In this document: piece after piece, positions 1 through 8,270 of the stretch
How positions within the stretch are numbered: the stretch's first letter is position 1
Layout: each line of letters begins with the position of its first letter
Origin: Bacillus proteolyticus
GTDB lineage: Bacteria; Bacillota; Bacilli; Bacillales; Bacillaceae_G
Direction of reading: 5' to 3'
DNA length: 64,000 nt
Assembly: GCF_001884065.1 (NCBI RefSeq)
Contig: NZ_MACH01000081.1
Location: forward strand, 62,001 to 126,000
The notes under the pieces: model-generated
What the model was told of the DNA's origin: nothing
Seen by the model: only the letters and a program-made list of their open reading frames with translations
Database searches by the model: none
Made by a program: the position numbers and the translations under genes

Positions 1-766
1 GTTTTTCGGCTTTACCAATTAGTTTCATAGTAAATCCTAATTTTTCGGCCATCTCTAAATCTTCTTTTTCAACCTTTCGAATACCTCTAACTTGCACATC
101 ATCTAAAGAAACATTCATCGAAAAACCTAAGTTTGCAAGAATTGCTACCTTTCTTGCAGCATCTAGTCCATCTACATCCGCTGTCGGATCTGATTCTGCA
201 AACCCTAATTTTTGCGCTTCATGTAAAGCCTCTTCGTAAGACCATCCATTTTGACTCATCTTTGTTAACATGTAATTTGTTGTTCCATTTACAATTCCCA
301 TTATTTTTTCAATTTGATCTGAAGCTAGCCCGTCTGATAATCCTCTTAATATCGGAATCCCACCCGCTACACTCGCTTCGTAACATAAGTCACATTCATT
401 TTTATTCGCTAATTGCAAAAGCTCCGCACCGTATACGGCCATTAAATCTTTATTTGCTGTTACGACATGTTTCTTACTTTGCAATGCCTTCACAATATGC
501 TCTTTCGCTTCTTCAATTCCGCCCATTACCTCTACTACAATATCAATATTTGAATCATTTAGAACTTCATCGACATTACTTGTTACTACGATTCCATCGA
601 TACAAACATCACGTTCTTTTTCCAAATCACGTACAACGACTGTCTTTACCTTTACTTCATATCCTGTATCAAGAGTAATTTTTTTATAATGTTCTTTCAA
701 AATATGGACAACACCACTTCCGACAGTACCTAATCCTAATACCCCAACATTAATAACGTTATTCAT
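1..766 (-). CDS. hom: Homoserine dehydrogenase, 3' end outside window
   Basis: This is the N-terminal 255 residues of homoserine dehydrogenase, which reduces aspartate semialdehyde to homoserine with NAD(P)H on the way to threonine and methionine. The nucleotide-binding glycines GLGTVG lie at residues 11-16, and the family signatures VNGTTNYML and DPTADVDGLDAARK follow. The gene starts at ATG 764-766 behind a strong AGGAGGAG site. It runs off the left edge, so downstream partners (thrC and thrB in relatives) cannot be seen. Expression should respond to threonine through the two T-box leaders upstream. A short ORF lies 23 nt before the start. Confidence 0.95.
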   Translation of the reverse strand, partial: MNNVINVGVLGLGTVGSGVVHILKEHYKKITLDTGYEVKVKTVVVRDLEKERDVCIDGIVVTSNVDEVLNDSNIDIVVEVMGGIEEAKEHIVKALQSKKHVVTANKDLMAVYGAELLQLANKNECDLCYEASVAGGIPILRGLSDGLASDQIEKIMGIVNGTTNYMLTKMSQNGWSYEEALHEAQKLGFAESDPTADVDGLDAARKVAILANLGFSMNVSLDDVQVRGIRKVEKEDLEMAEKLGFTMKLIGKAEK

Positions 767-789
767 CTTCTAATCTCCTCCTAAATAGT

Positions 790-873
790 TTAATTGTTAC
801 ACCTATGAATCACCTTACTCTGCTTTTTAATCATGCAGGTGGTGGTTATTTCCGTACGTACTAAACGCTTCAT
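790..873 (-). CDS. Putative leader peptide ORF with ACC codon run, upstream of hom
   Basis: A 27-residue ORF starts at ATG 871-873 behind a near-perfect AAAGGAGGTG site and stops 23 nt before hom. The peptide begins MKRLVRTEITTTC. Residues 10-12 are three consecutive ACC threonine codons with a fourth Thr (ACG) at residue 7. ACC is an uncommon Thr codon in such AT-rich genomes, and ACC is also the candidate specifier of the two T-boxes upstream. The ORF sits after the T-box terminators, so it is only transcribed on readthrough. It could couple translation to hom or sense charged tRNA-Thr. It superficially resembles the enterobacterial thrL peptide. I see no attenuator hairpin between it and hom. 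Function is inferred. Confidence 0.55.
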   Translation of the reverse strand: MKRLVRTEITTTCMIKKQSKVIHRCNN

Positions 874-900
874 GTTACCGCACCTCCTTTCAAAGTGATA

Positions 901-1177
901 AAAAAAAACACACTCATCCCTAGGAAAGGGACGAATGTGTTTTCGTGGTTCCACCCTTGTTCCAACCTAGACTTACTTACTTTCTTCTAGATTGCTCAAG
1001 TTCAGATAACGGCTGATACCGTCAATAATTACTAAATTGCTCGTTCACTATTGAAGTTCAAAGGCGGTAAGATCATTTCTCGTGTTAGGAAGCTCGCAGC
1101 CTTTGGCCTCCCTCTCTGTAAACCGTAAAAATGTTCTCATGTCCTTATCATTACTTTTTCGCTCATGTTTATTTGTT
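901..1177 (-). promoter_or_regulatory. T-box leader 1 (proximal to hom), probably Thr-specific
   Basis: The minus strand carries the conserved T-box core AGGGTGGAACCACG at 944-957. It is followed by a terminator hairpin with arms AACACATTCGTCCC and GGGATGAGTGTGTT and a U-run at 901-908. Upstream are the AGAGAG motif of stem I and a stem III-like sequence. The best specifier candidate is ACC (complement of 1066-1068), followed by a purine. The bulge UGGA implies a tRNA with discriminator U, which I recall for Bacillus tRNA-Thr. The 5' end is estimated from the promoter at 1183-1210. Confidence 0.9.
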
Positions 1178-1182
1178 AACTC

Positions 1183-1210
1183 ATTATACTCGCATAAAAA
1201 ACAAAATCAA
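1183..1210 (-). promoter_or_regulatory. SigA-type promoter of T-box leader 1
   Basis: A -10 TATAAT (complement of 1183-1188) and a -35 TTGATT (complement of 1205-1210) are separated by 16 bp. The promoter lies between the two T-box elements, so leader 1 can be transcribed independently of leader 2. Confidence 0.7.
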
Positions 1211-1253
1211 TACTATTTTTTAATTATTTTAAATTTTCAATCTTAAAAACTAT

Positions 1254-1525
1254 AAAAAAAACACACTCATCCCTAGGAAAGGGACGAATGTGTTTTCGTG
1301 GTTCCACCCTTGTTCCAACCCAGGATTATTTCTTTCCAGGTTGCTCAAGTTCAGATAACGGCTGATACCGTCAATAATTACTAGATTACTCTTTCACTAT
1401 TGAAGTTCAAAGGTGGTAAGATCATTTTTCGTGTTAGGAAGCTCACAGCCTTGTCTTCCCTCTCTGTAAACCGTAAAAATCATCTCATGTCCTTATCGTT
1501 ACTTTTTCGTTCATGTCTATTTGTT
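1254..1525 (-). promoter_or_regulatory. T-box leader 2 (distal), probably Thr-specific
   Basis: This is a near copy of leader 1, with T-box core AGGGTGGAACCACG at 1297-1310, the same terminator hairpin and a U-run at 1254-1261. The candidate specifier is again ACC (complement of 1415-1417). The two leaders are highly similar along most of their length, which points to tandem duplication. The stretch 1560-1742 beyond it holds no gene I can support. Confidence 0.9.
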
Positions 1526-1530
1526 AACTT

Positions 1531-1559
1531 ATTATAGTTATGAAAATTTTAAAAAGCAA
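1531..1559 (-). promoter_or_regulatory. SigA-type promoter of T-box leader 2
   Basis: A -10 TATAAT (complement of 1531-1536) lies 17 bp from a -35 TTGCTT (complement of 1554-1559). It sits directly upstream of the second T-box leader. Confidence 0.7.
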
Positions 1560-1742
1560 GCCTATTTTTACTCACTATTTTAAAGATAATTTTTCATTAT
1601 ATTTCACAATAACATTTCATAAAGACTCCTCTTATTACGTATCTTACAACTTAACAACTTACAAGCCAGCAGTTCACATATGAAAAGCTCATTCTAAAAC
1701 GAGAAGATCCCGTTCTCATTGAAACTATATTAATAAAATAAT

Positions 1743-2381
1743 TCAATACAATCTTTTTGTATAACTTTCTTCTAAAGAACGTGCAACGTCCTCTTCTGAA
1801 GCATTCACTTTCGCATGCTCCAGTAACATCTTCGCTGCTGAAGGTAACTCTTTTTTATTTAACCACGATTCTGGATCCCACATTTTTGAACGTATAAAAG
1901 CTTTTGCACAATGGATATAGCACTCCTCTATCTCAACAACAATTCCAAGTAACGGATTACGTCCATTCGCCTGCATTTCTTTCAAAATTTCTTCATCGTT
2001 TGTAATGTATGCTCGGCCGTTTATTCGGAGTGACTCACCGAGACCAGGAATGAAAAAGATTAATCCTACGTGCGGATTCGAAATAATATTTAAAATAGAG
2101 TCTATACGACGATTACCCGGCCTTTCTGGGATGATAATTTTATTTTCATTTAATACATATACAAATCCAGGTGCATCTCCTCTCGGCGAAGCATCACACT
2201 CTCCTAATTTATTTGCAGTAGATAATACTAGAAAAGGAGATTTAGACAGAAAATCTACACAATGATGATCAAGTGATGAAATAACTTTTTTCAAAGCCCG
2301 CTCACTTGGTTGCCCCAATATTTGTCTTAATTCTTCCTCAGTTGAAATTATTGATTTTATTTCCTTATTCTCTATCTCCAC
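1743..2381 (-). CDS. Pyridoxamine 5'-phosphate oxidase-family flavoprotein
   Basis: The 212-residue protein resembles the larger FMN-binding PPOX-like proteins with a split-barrel fold. Supporting stretches are the core FLVLSTANKLGECDASPRGD, the segment IIIPERPGNRRIDSILNI and the later GLIFFIPGLGESLRINGRA. Such proteins bind FMN (or heme/F420) and reduce small substrates; the exact substrate is unknown. The start is GTG at 2379-2381, with AAGGAG about 9 nt upstream. It is a single-gene unit, divergent from the Nudix gene across about 80 bp. Confidence 0.85.
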   Translation of the reverse strand: MEIENKEIKSIISTEEELRQILGQPSERALKKVISSLDHHCVDFLSKSPFLVLSTANKLGECDASPRGDAPGFVYVLNENKIIIPERPGNRRIDSILNIISNPHVGLIFFIPGLGESLRINGRAYITNDEEILKEMQANGRNPLLGIVVEIEECYIHCAKAFIRSKMWDPESWLNKKELPSAAKMLLEHAKVNASEEDVARSLEESYTKRLY

Positions 2382-2462
2382 TTATAGCCACTCCTTTTTC
2401 TTTATTTTCCCAAAATTCAATACAAATATTGTATAATAAAATTTGCAGAAAGGGGAATTAAA

Positions 2463-3071
2463 ATGACAGAGTGGTTAACGATATTTGATTCTGAAAAAAA
2501 TACACTTGGAAAGAAATTACGTGATGAAGTGCATCGTGACGGTGATTGGCACGAAACATTCCATTGCTGGTTTGTAGAAAAAGATGATGAAGATATGTTT
2601 TTATATTTCCAATTACGCTCTAAAAATAAAAAAGAAGCTCCAGGTATATGGGATATTACATCCGCCGGACATATTATGCATGATGAAGATGTGCAAATTG
2701 GCGGTCTACGTGAAATTGAGGAAGAATTGGGTCTTTCCTTCCAAACGACTGATTTAACATACAAAGGAATCTATAAAATAGATTATGAAATTTCAAACCT
2801 TACTGATCGTGAGTTTTGTCATATGTATTTCCACAATGTAATAAAACCACTTCCATTTGCACCAGGTGAAGAAGTAGACGATGTGATGAAAGTACATGCA
2901 ACTTCTTTTCTACAACTATTAAAAAGAGATATTTCATCTTTAACGACTAATTCTGTTTTAAACAGTAATCCGATAACAATAACATTTGAAGATATTTATC
3001 CTTATAATCTTGAATACTATGAATTTGTTGTAGAACAAGGAAAAGAATTGCTGAAAAATAATAGTTTATAA
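2463..3071 (+). CDS. Nudix hydrolase
   Basis: The 202-residue protein has a perfect Nudix box (G-x5-E-x7-REUXEEXGU) at residues 69-91, ending REIEEELGL. That box binds metal and pyrophosphate for hydrolysis of nucleoside-diphosphate-linked substrates. The surrounding sequence (ETFHCWFVEK, then DITSAGH just before the box) resembles the isopentenyl-diphosphate-isomerase-like Nudix subgroup, so hydrolase against isomerase activity is not certain. ATG is preceded by AAAGGGG. It is monocistronic with its own terminator. Confidence 0.9.
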   Translation: MTEWLTIFDSEKNTLGKKLRDEVHRDGDWHETFHCWFVEKDDEDMFLYFQLRSKNKKEAPGIWDITSAGHIMHDEDVQIGGLREIEEELGLSFQTTDLTYKGIYKIDYEISNLTDREFCHMYFHNVIKPLPFAPGEEVDDVMKVHATSFLQLLKRDISSLTTNSVLNSNPITITFEDIYPYNLEYYEFVVEQGKELLKNNSL

Positions 3072-3078
3072 ATAAAAT

Positions 3079-3115
3079 AGGACCCCTGCTTATAATATCC
3101 GGGGAGTCCTTTTTT
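3079..3115 (+). terminator. Terminator of the Nudix gene
   Basis: A GC-rich stem (AGGACCCC against GGGGAGTCCT, with one bulge) is followed by a T-run. It lies 8 nt after the stop codon. Confidence 0.8.
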
Positions 3116-3123
3116 ATTTATCA

Positions 3124-3462
3124 TCATTGTTCAAGGATCTTCAACCTTTTCTCTACTTGTATAAATAAGCGAATAATTAACAACAGCATAACAATCATAA
3201 CCGCTATCATTGTATGCGGATATCTAAACAGTATACTAATAACACTTCCGATTAACATCATGATGAAACCATTTTGTTTCATCACTTCTGCACTATACCT
3301 ATTACCCGCATCCCATAGTTCCTTATTTTTCATAGATCGCTTCGTACGATAACCATATGCCGCATTAATATCCGTTGGTGGATTCTTTTGAAGAATACGT
3401 GCGGCAAGTATAAATATAATACCGATCAACATGCTTATTCCTATGTTTACTAGTGCATACAT
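3124..3462 (-). CDS. SdpI/YhfL-family membrane protein
   Basis: The roughly 112-residue protein has three predicted membrane segments. Between the first and second is the family signature NPPTDINAAYGYRTKRSMKN followed by LWDAGNRYSAE. In Bacillus subtilis the longer SdpI is an immunity protein and signal transducer; short homologues such as this are uncharacterised. ATG at 3460-3462 follows GGGGGTGG with 9-nt spacing. A TTG one codon upstream is also possible. Confidence 0.8.
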   Translation of the reverse strand: MYALVNIGISMLIGIIFILAARILQKNPPTDINAAYGYRTKRSMKNKELWDAGNRYSAEVMKQNGFIMMLIGSVISILFRYPHTMIAVMIVMLLLIIRLFIQVEKRLKILEQ

Positions 3463-3534
3463 CAATTATATCCACCCCCTAACTTACACCTTCATTATAC
3501 TATACAATCATTCCGGTTCCAATTATTAACATTT

Positions 3535-4365
3535 TTATTTTCTCTCTTTCGATGTCTGGAACATGCTTGGAAGTGTTACAAAACGCGCTCCTTTCGTTTT
3601 TAACTGCGGAATGATTTTGTCTAGTGCATCGACAGACCCTTGCAAATGTCCACCTGGAGTTGAATGCTGAAGTATGACACTACCTGGAAATGAATTCCCT
3701 AACACATTATTTGTAATCGTATCAGCACTTACACCTTTCCAATCAACCGTATCAACACTCCACTGTACAATCATAAAATTTTTCTCAGTTGCCCATTTCA
3801 ATTGATTTTCAAGTATTTCACCATACGGCGGACGTATAAATTTAGGTGCATAACCAGCTAAACGATTTAATATTTCTTCCGTTTTTATAATTTGATTACG
3901 GTACTCATCCTCATTTACTTTCGCTAAATTCGGATGGTTATACGTATGATTACCAATTACATGCCCTTCATTAGCGATACGCTTTACTACATTCGGATAC
4001 CTTTCTGCATTTTCACCAAGCAGAAAAAAAGTAGCTTTTACATTATGTTGTTTTAACTTATCTAAAATTTTCGGCGTAAATACTAAATCTGGTCCATCAT
4101 CAAATGTAAGAGCTACTTCCGCTTTATTATATGGACCTGAAAATGCATACGCATATTTTTCAGCCCACGAAAACGGTGTCCATGACCCACGATCCTTTTC
4201 TTTCATTTGGACTTCATAATTTTGAGGAACATGTAAAGCGTATGGCAATGAGCTTATATAGTCTCCATAATAAAATGAGTTATATGGCATATAAGCATAC
4301 GAAACATTTCGCTCTAATCCCCATTGAAATGGAACGAACATCTCTGGTGAATAAAAATAATACAT
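3535..4365 (-). CDS. Peptidoglycan GlcNAc deacetylase (Bc1960-like polysaccharide deacetylase)
   Basis: This 276-residue CE4 deacetylase removes acetyl groups from N-acetylglucosamine in peptidoglycan, helping lysozyme resistance. Motif 1 TFDDGPD is at residues 87-93, with the zinc-binding histidines His140 and His144 in GNHTYNHP. RPPYG is at 178-182, WSVDTVDW at 202-209 and the catalytic His motif ILQHS at 231-235. The N-terminal 80 residues are aromatic-rich, without an evident classical signal peptide. The sequence closely matches my memory of B. cereus Bc1960. The start has a strong AGGGAGG site. Confidence 0.92.
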   Translation of the reverse strand: MYYFYSPEMFVPFQWGLERNVSYAYMPYNSFYYGDYISSLPYALHVPQNYEVQMKEKDRGSWTPFSWAEKYAYAFSGPYNKAEVALTFDDGPDLVFTPKILDKLKQHNVKATFFLLGENAERYPNVVKRIANEGHVIGNHTYNHPNLAKVNEDEYRNQIIKTEEILNRLAGYAPKFIRPPYGEILENQLKWATEKNFMIVQWSVDTVDWKGVSADTITNNVLGNSFPGSVILQHSTPGGHLQGSVDALDKIIPQLKTKGARFVTLPSMFQTSKERK

Positions 4366-4433
4366 GATAAAAACCTCCCTAAAATTTCATATGTGATTCA
4401 GCTGCACTTTGTTAGAGAAATTCTTATTCATGA

Positions 4434-4469
4434 ACAAAAATAAGACTGTCCATAATTAGGACAGTCTTA
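4434..4469 (-). terminator. Terminator of the adenylyltransferase gene
   Basis: An 11-bp perfect stem (TAAGACTGTCC against GGACAGTCTTA, loop of 7) is followed on the minus strand by TTTTTG. Confidence 0.85.
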
Positions 4470-4482
4470 CTACTTTATAAAA

Positions 4483-5355
4483 TTAATATATCGTTGTACT
4501 ATCTTTCGGCAAAGCTTTCACATGTTTTAAATAGCTCGTCACTTTGTCATCATCATCTTGCGGATATTGATAACCATAAGTGCTAGCAATTTCATTCGCA
4601 GCTTCCCTAAATAAATCTCCCATTACAAAGAATGACTCCCATATGTTTTCATATTCAGCATTAGAAAAGGTCCTCTTAAATTGTTGCCATATATCTTTTT
4701 CAAAATATTGCTCGAAATGCTTACCAAACTTCCCTGCATTAACTGTAAAGTCTGTTTTCATACCAATATGCCATTCTAGCATTACGATTAACATATCTCG
4801 TACTGGCCCTTCAAGCACCCCTTTCGCATAAGAAAGTTCCTCGCGCCACAACCCTTTTCCTACGTTTGTACTGCACCACCAAAATTCATTACAGCAATCT
4901 AAAAATTCTTTTTCTGTTGGCTTTTTTATTAAGTAATCTTTATCGCTTGCTGGTGGAAATTCTCCCATACAATTATCTTTATCTAGAAGCAGGTTACTTA
5001 AACTATCTTGCCCAACGAATATATCTATCAAATCAACCGGAACTAGCGCTAAATCAATTCGGTTCCCATCCATAAACTGCATTAAATACGGAAACTTCCC
5101 GTCTTCATCTGCTGGAAGTAATGACATTTCTTCCGGCATTTGTACAATAATTATCTCTCCAAATCTTTGAATCCAATTATGATTAGACGTAAAAGATTGG
5201 ATATCTTTTACAACATATATAATATCATAATCTTGAAAACAATCTCTTTTCACATTTGGATTTACACGTGATCCATTCATGATGACTGCTCGAATTCTTT
5301 CATCCTCATTTGCTGTATTAATAATTAAGTCTAACATTTCTTTTTCAGTTCTCAT
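4483..5355 (-). CDS. Aminoglycoside 6-adenylyltransferase family protein (ANT(6)-like)
   Basis: The 290-residue protein belongs to the AadE/AadK nucleotidyltransferases that transfer AMP to streptomycin. The N-terminal MNGSRVNPNVKRDCFQDYDI carries the GSR-x-D-x-DYD metal and nucleotide motif. Later stretches (FMDGNRIDLALVP, NEFWWCSTNVGKGLWREEL) fit the same family, and the length matches AadK. It is a lone chromosomal gene without mobile signatures, so it is probably an intrinsic homologue. Activity on streptomycin is not shown by sequence alone. Confidence 0.88.
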   Translation of the reverse strand: MRTEKEMLDLIINTANEDERIRAVIMNGSRVNPNVKRDCFQDYDIIYVVKDIQSFTSNHNWIQRFGEIIIVQMPEEMSLLPADEDGKFPYLMQFMDGNRIDLALVPVDLIDIFVGQDSLSNLLLDKDNCMGEFPPASDKDYLIKKPTEKEFLDCCNEFWWCSTNVGKGLWREELSYAKGVLEGPVRDMLIVMLEWHIGMKTDFTVNAGKFGKHFEQYFEKDIWQQFKRTFSNAEYENIWESFFVMGDLFREAANEIASTYGYQYPQDDDDKVTSYLKHVKALPKDSTTIY

Positions 5356-5487
5356 CTATTCCTAACCTCCAATTTTTATATAAACTTATATTTTTATGTA
5401 TGTTGGAGGTCCACGAGCTAGCTGTGTTACACACGATACATGTTATAATTTTTGAAATTTCTTTTTCATCCCTTTTACCTCCTCACA

Positions 5488-6159
5488 TCACTCTTTTACG
5501 ACTGCCATTATAAATCCATCATACCCTTTACTTCCGACAGTTTGAAGCGCTGTAGCACTTACACGTGGCTCTGCAGCTATCAATTCATAGAAACGACGTA
5601 TCCCTCGTACACGAGGATCGCTGCTAGTATCGTCAATAACTTCTCCTTCCCGTACTACGTTATCCCCAATAATTACGGTACCAGGGCGTGATAGTTTCAG
5701 TGCCCATTCAAAATAAGCAGGGTTATTTTGTTTATCTGCATCTATGAAAATAAAATCAAATGGTTCATACTTCTCATTTTCTATTTGCTGTAAAGAATGT
5801 AGTGCTAATCCTGTTCGTATTTCAATTTTATCATTCAAATTGGCACGTTCAATATTGCTACGTGCAATTTCGGCATGCTTTTCACTTGCTTCTAATGTAA
5901 CAATTCGCCCTCCAGATGGCAATGCTCTTGCAAGCCATATCGTGCTATATCCACCTAAAGTACCAATCTCTAAAATGTTACGAGCTCCTTGAATTTGTAC
6001 TAATAGTTGCAAAAACTTCCCTTGCGTTGGCGATACATCATGTGTTGGCAAATTAGCTGCAGCGTTTACTTGAAGGACTTCTTCTAATGTAGAATCTTTC
6101 GGTATTAATACATCACTCATATATTGATCAACAGCCGTCCATTTCTCAATCGTACTCAT
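5488..6159 (-). CDS. Class I SAM-dependent O-methyltransferase
   Basis: The 223-residue protein has the catechol/caffeoyl-CoA O-methyltransferase architecture. The SAM motif I is LEIGTLGGYSTIWLA, the motif GGRIVTLEA follows, and the metal-binding FDFIFIDADKQNN comes later, with VIIGDNVVREG near the end. It probably methylates a small hydroxylated or catechol-like substrate using Mg2+; the substrate is unknown. ATG 6157-6159 has an AAGGGGATGG site. It is monocistronic. Confidence 0.88.
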   Translation of the reverse strand: MSTIEKWTAVDQYMSDVLIPKDSTLEEVLQVNAAANLPTHDVSPTQGKFLQLLVQIQGARNILEIGTLGGYSTIWLARALPSGGRIVTLEASEKHAEIARSNIERANLNDKIEIRTGLALHSLQQIENEKYEPFDFIFIDADKQNNPAYFEWALKLSRPGTVIIGDNVVREGEVIDDTSSDPRVRGIRRFYELIAAEPRVSATALQTVGSKGYDGFIMAVVKE

Positions 6160-6241
6160 ATATATACCATCCCCTTAAAGTTTTTAATGCTTTTCTACCA
6201 TTCACACTTGATTATACCGAAAATTCCGTTTTATATACAAA

Positions 6242-6290
6242 AAATAAGAAGGAACACCCACTCCATTACAGAATAGATGTCCCTTCTTTG
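6242..6290 (-). terminator. Terminator of the short-chain dehydrogenase gene
   Basis: An imperfect long stem (AAAGAAGGGACA against GTTCCTTCTT) is followed by TATTTTT on the minus strand, 17 nt after the stop. Confidence 0.7.
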
Positions 6291-6306
6291 TTGATAAATG
6301 TAGACC

Positions 6307-7026
6307 TTACGGATTAGTAGACCAAAGTCCTGCTGATTTAATAAATGTACGTTTATTTAATTTCAGCTGTGCTACGATAAACTCTGCAATATCTTCTGCT
6401 TGCATTACTTTATCAGGATTTCCATCAGTTAACCCTAAATCTACAGCCATATCAGTTGCTACTGTGCTTGGAGTTAAAGCTGTTACACGAATATTATGTT
6501 TACGAACTTCCATCGCTAACGATTCTGTTAAACCAAGAACCCCAAATTTAGAAGCACTATATGCACTTGTTACAGGCGCACCTTTTTGTCCTGCTGTAGA
6601 TGAAATGTTAATAATATCACCAGATTGTTGTTCAATCATGCTTGGTAAAGCGGCGCGAGTTGCATAGTATACACCCATTAAGTTTACTTGAATGATTTTT
6701 TCCCAATCTGCAACTTCTAGTTCTAAAAACTTACCGAACTTAGAAATACCAGCGTTATTAATTAAAATATCGATAGATCCTAAACCATTTTTTAAAGTTT
6801 CAATTGCAGTCGTTACTTCTTCATATGAAGATACGTCAGCAGTGGCAATAACAGCTTTTACGCCTTTTGCTTCCACTTCTTTCGCAACTGCTTTTAAGTT
6901 TTCTTCTGAACGAGCTAAAAGACCTACATTTACGCCCTCTTTCGCTAATGCGATTGCTACAGCGCGACCAATCCCTCTACCTGCTCCTGTAATTAAAGCA
7001 TTTTTGCCTTGTAATAATTCTGCCAA
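6307..7026 (-). CDS. Short-chain dehydrogenase/reductase, FabG-like
   Basis: This classical SDR of 239 residues probably acts as a 3-oxoacyl-type or other NADP-dependent ketoreductase. It has the cofactor motif TGAGRGIG, the structural NNAGI motif, and the catalytic Ser followed by Y-x3-K within [10 protein letters not shown] choose TTG 7024-7026 as start because AAGGAG (complement of 7035-7040) sits 8 nt upstream. The longer GTG reading at 7033-7035 would leave no room for its own ribosome site. It is a single-gene unit and not part of a fatty-acid operon, so a housekeeping fabG role is unlikely. Confidence 0.85.
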   Translation of the reverse strand: MAELLQGKNALITGAGRGIGRAVAIALAKEGVNVGLLARSEENLKAVAKEVEAKGVKAVIATADVSSYEEVTTAIETLKNGLGSIDILINNAGISKFGKFLELEVADWEKIIQVNLMGVYYATRAALPSMIEQQSGDIINISSTAGQKGAPVTSAYSASKFGVLGLTESLAMEVRKHNIRVTALTPSTVATDMAVDLGLTDGNPDKVMQAEDIAEFIVAQLKLNKRTFIKSAGLWSTNP

Positions 7027-7159
7027 GTATAACACTCCTTAATCATCTCTGTTGTTTATTATATTAAAATTTTATCTGTGTTTATGTAAAAAGGCAATGA
7101 TGCACTTTCATGTGCGTAGGTTACCTATAGGTAACTATAGTAGTTATGCATAACATTTT

Positions 7160-7202
7160 TAAAGAAAAATAGTGTTAGTAGGCTCTCCTCCTAACACTAT
7201 TT
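7160..7202 (-). terminator. Terminator of the two-component operon
   Basis: A hairpin with arms AATAGTGTTAG and CTAACACTATT enclosing a second short stem overlaps the histidine kinase stop codon. It is followed by TTTTTCTTT on the minus strand. Confidence 0.8.
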
Positions 7203-8270
7203 TTCTTCATGATTCGGAATACGCACAATAAATTTTGTACCATTTTCTTCCTCACTCTCGACTTTTATTCCTCCATTATGAAGGTCGAGTACTTTTTTTA
7301 CAATCGCTAAACCTAAGCCACTCCCTCCATAAGCACGGTTTCGTGAAGAATCAGCTTTATAAAAACGCTCAAAAACATGTTGCTTCTGTTCTTCTGATAT
7401 ACCAATTCCCGTATCATGAATACTTATTTCTACGAACTCCTTATGTTCTTTTAACTGAATCGTAATCGTACCACCACTTGGAGTAAATTTAATACTATTA
7501 TGAATTAAATTAATCCACACTTGACTCATACTTTCTTGGTCCGCAGTAATTTTCACTTTTTCTAAATCAAGGTCTAACTCAATTTCTTTTTCAGCCCATA
7601 GCGGTTCACTATTTAATACAACTTGCTTTAACTGTTGATCTAATCGATAACTCACTCTTTCTGGTGTATACTCTTCTGATTCTAAAAGTGTTAGCTTTAA
7701 TAGATTTTGACTCAGTTTAGATAATCTCGTTGTTTCAGTTTCAATAATGGTAAGATAATGCTTTCTTTTTTCCTCAGAAAGATTATTATCTTGCAGCGCT
7801 CTAGCAAACCCTTTTATAGAAGTTAATGGTGACTGTATTTCATGAGAAACATTCGATACAAATTCCTGGCGCAGTTTCTCCATCGCGTTCAGTTCATCTG
7901 TCATATCATTTATACTCTTTACGAGTACACCAATTTCTCCATCATACTTTTCTTCATTTCGTATTTTTACAGAGAAATCTCCTTTTGCAATTTTTTGTAT
8001 CGGTTCAATAATGGTCCAAATCATCGCCTCTCGCTTCGGTCTCATTAAAATCCCGATTAATGTCCAAATAAGAACAATAAAAACAAAGCCAACCATATCA
8101 CTAATTAGAAAAGTAATAAAAGGCGATACGTTTATTTCCAGAGCTTTCATTACACTAGACGATACAAAAAAGGCTATAGACCAAATTATAGTAAGAAAAG
8201 TAAAGAGTGCTACTATCGCCCCCATTACTTTTAACATCTTCATCTTACTCATTCTTTCTCTTTTTCTCAT
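7197..8270 (-). CDS. Two-component sensor histidine kinase
   Basis: The 357-residue kinase has two membrane helices (about 15-40 and 50-76) with a very short extracellular loop. A HAMP linker, a HisKA domain with phospho-acceptor His143 in SHEIQSP, and an ATPase domain (NLIHNSIKF, DTGIGIS, GSGLGLAIV) follow. The small outside loop suggests an intramembrane signal or membrane-stress sensor. Its start overlaps the regulator stop as ATGA, giving translational coupling. The pair has an HssRS/OmpR-like look. The adjacent BmrA-like exporter is a possible target, but this is inference. Confidence 0.92.
   Translation of the reverse strand: MRKRERMSKMKMLKVMGAIVALFTFLTIIWSIAFFVSSSVMKALEINVSPFITFLISDMVGFVFIVLIWTLIGILMRPKREAMIWTIIEPIQKIAKGDFSVKIRNEEKYDGEIGVLVKSINDMTDELNAMEKLRQEFVSNVSHEIQSPLTSIKGFARALQDNNLSEEKRKHYLTIIETETTRLSKLSQNLLKLTLLESEEYTPERVSYRLDQQLKQVVLNSEPLWAEKEIELDLDLEKVKITADQESMSQVWINLIHNSIKFTPSGGTITIQLKEHKEFVEISIHDTGIGISEEQKQHVFERFYKADSSRNRAYGGSGLGLAIVKKVLDLHNGGIKVESEEENGTKFIVRIPNHEEK

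Noticed and set aside
1021-1060. A UUC (Phe) triplet inside GAACUUCAA in the same arm of both T-boxes, as an alternative specifier
   Set aside because: The UGGA bulge predicts a tRNA with discriminator U, whereas tRNA-Phe normally has A. The downstream gene is hom, and an ACC triplet followed by a purine occurs at the expected place in both copies.
1600-1640. Seven-codon ORF (MKCYCEI) with an AGAGGAG site upstream of T-box 2
   Set aside because: It lies upstream of the T-box promoter and is too short to separate from chance.
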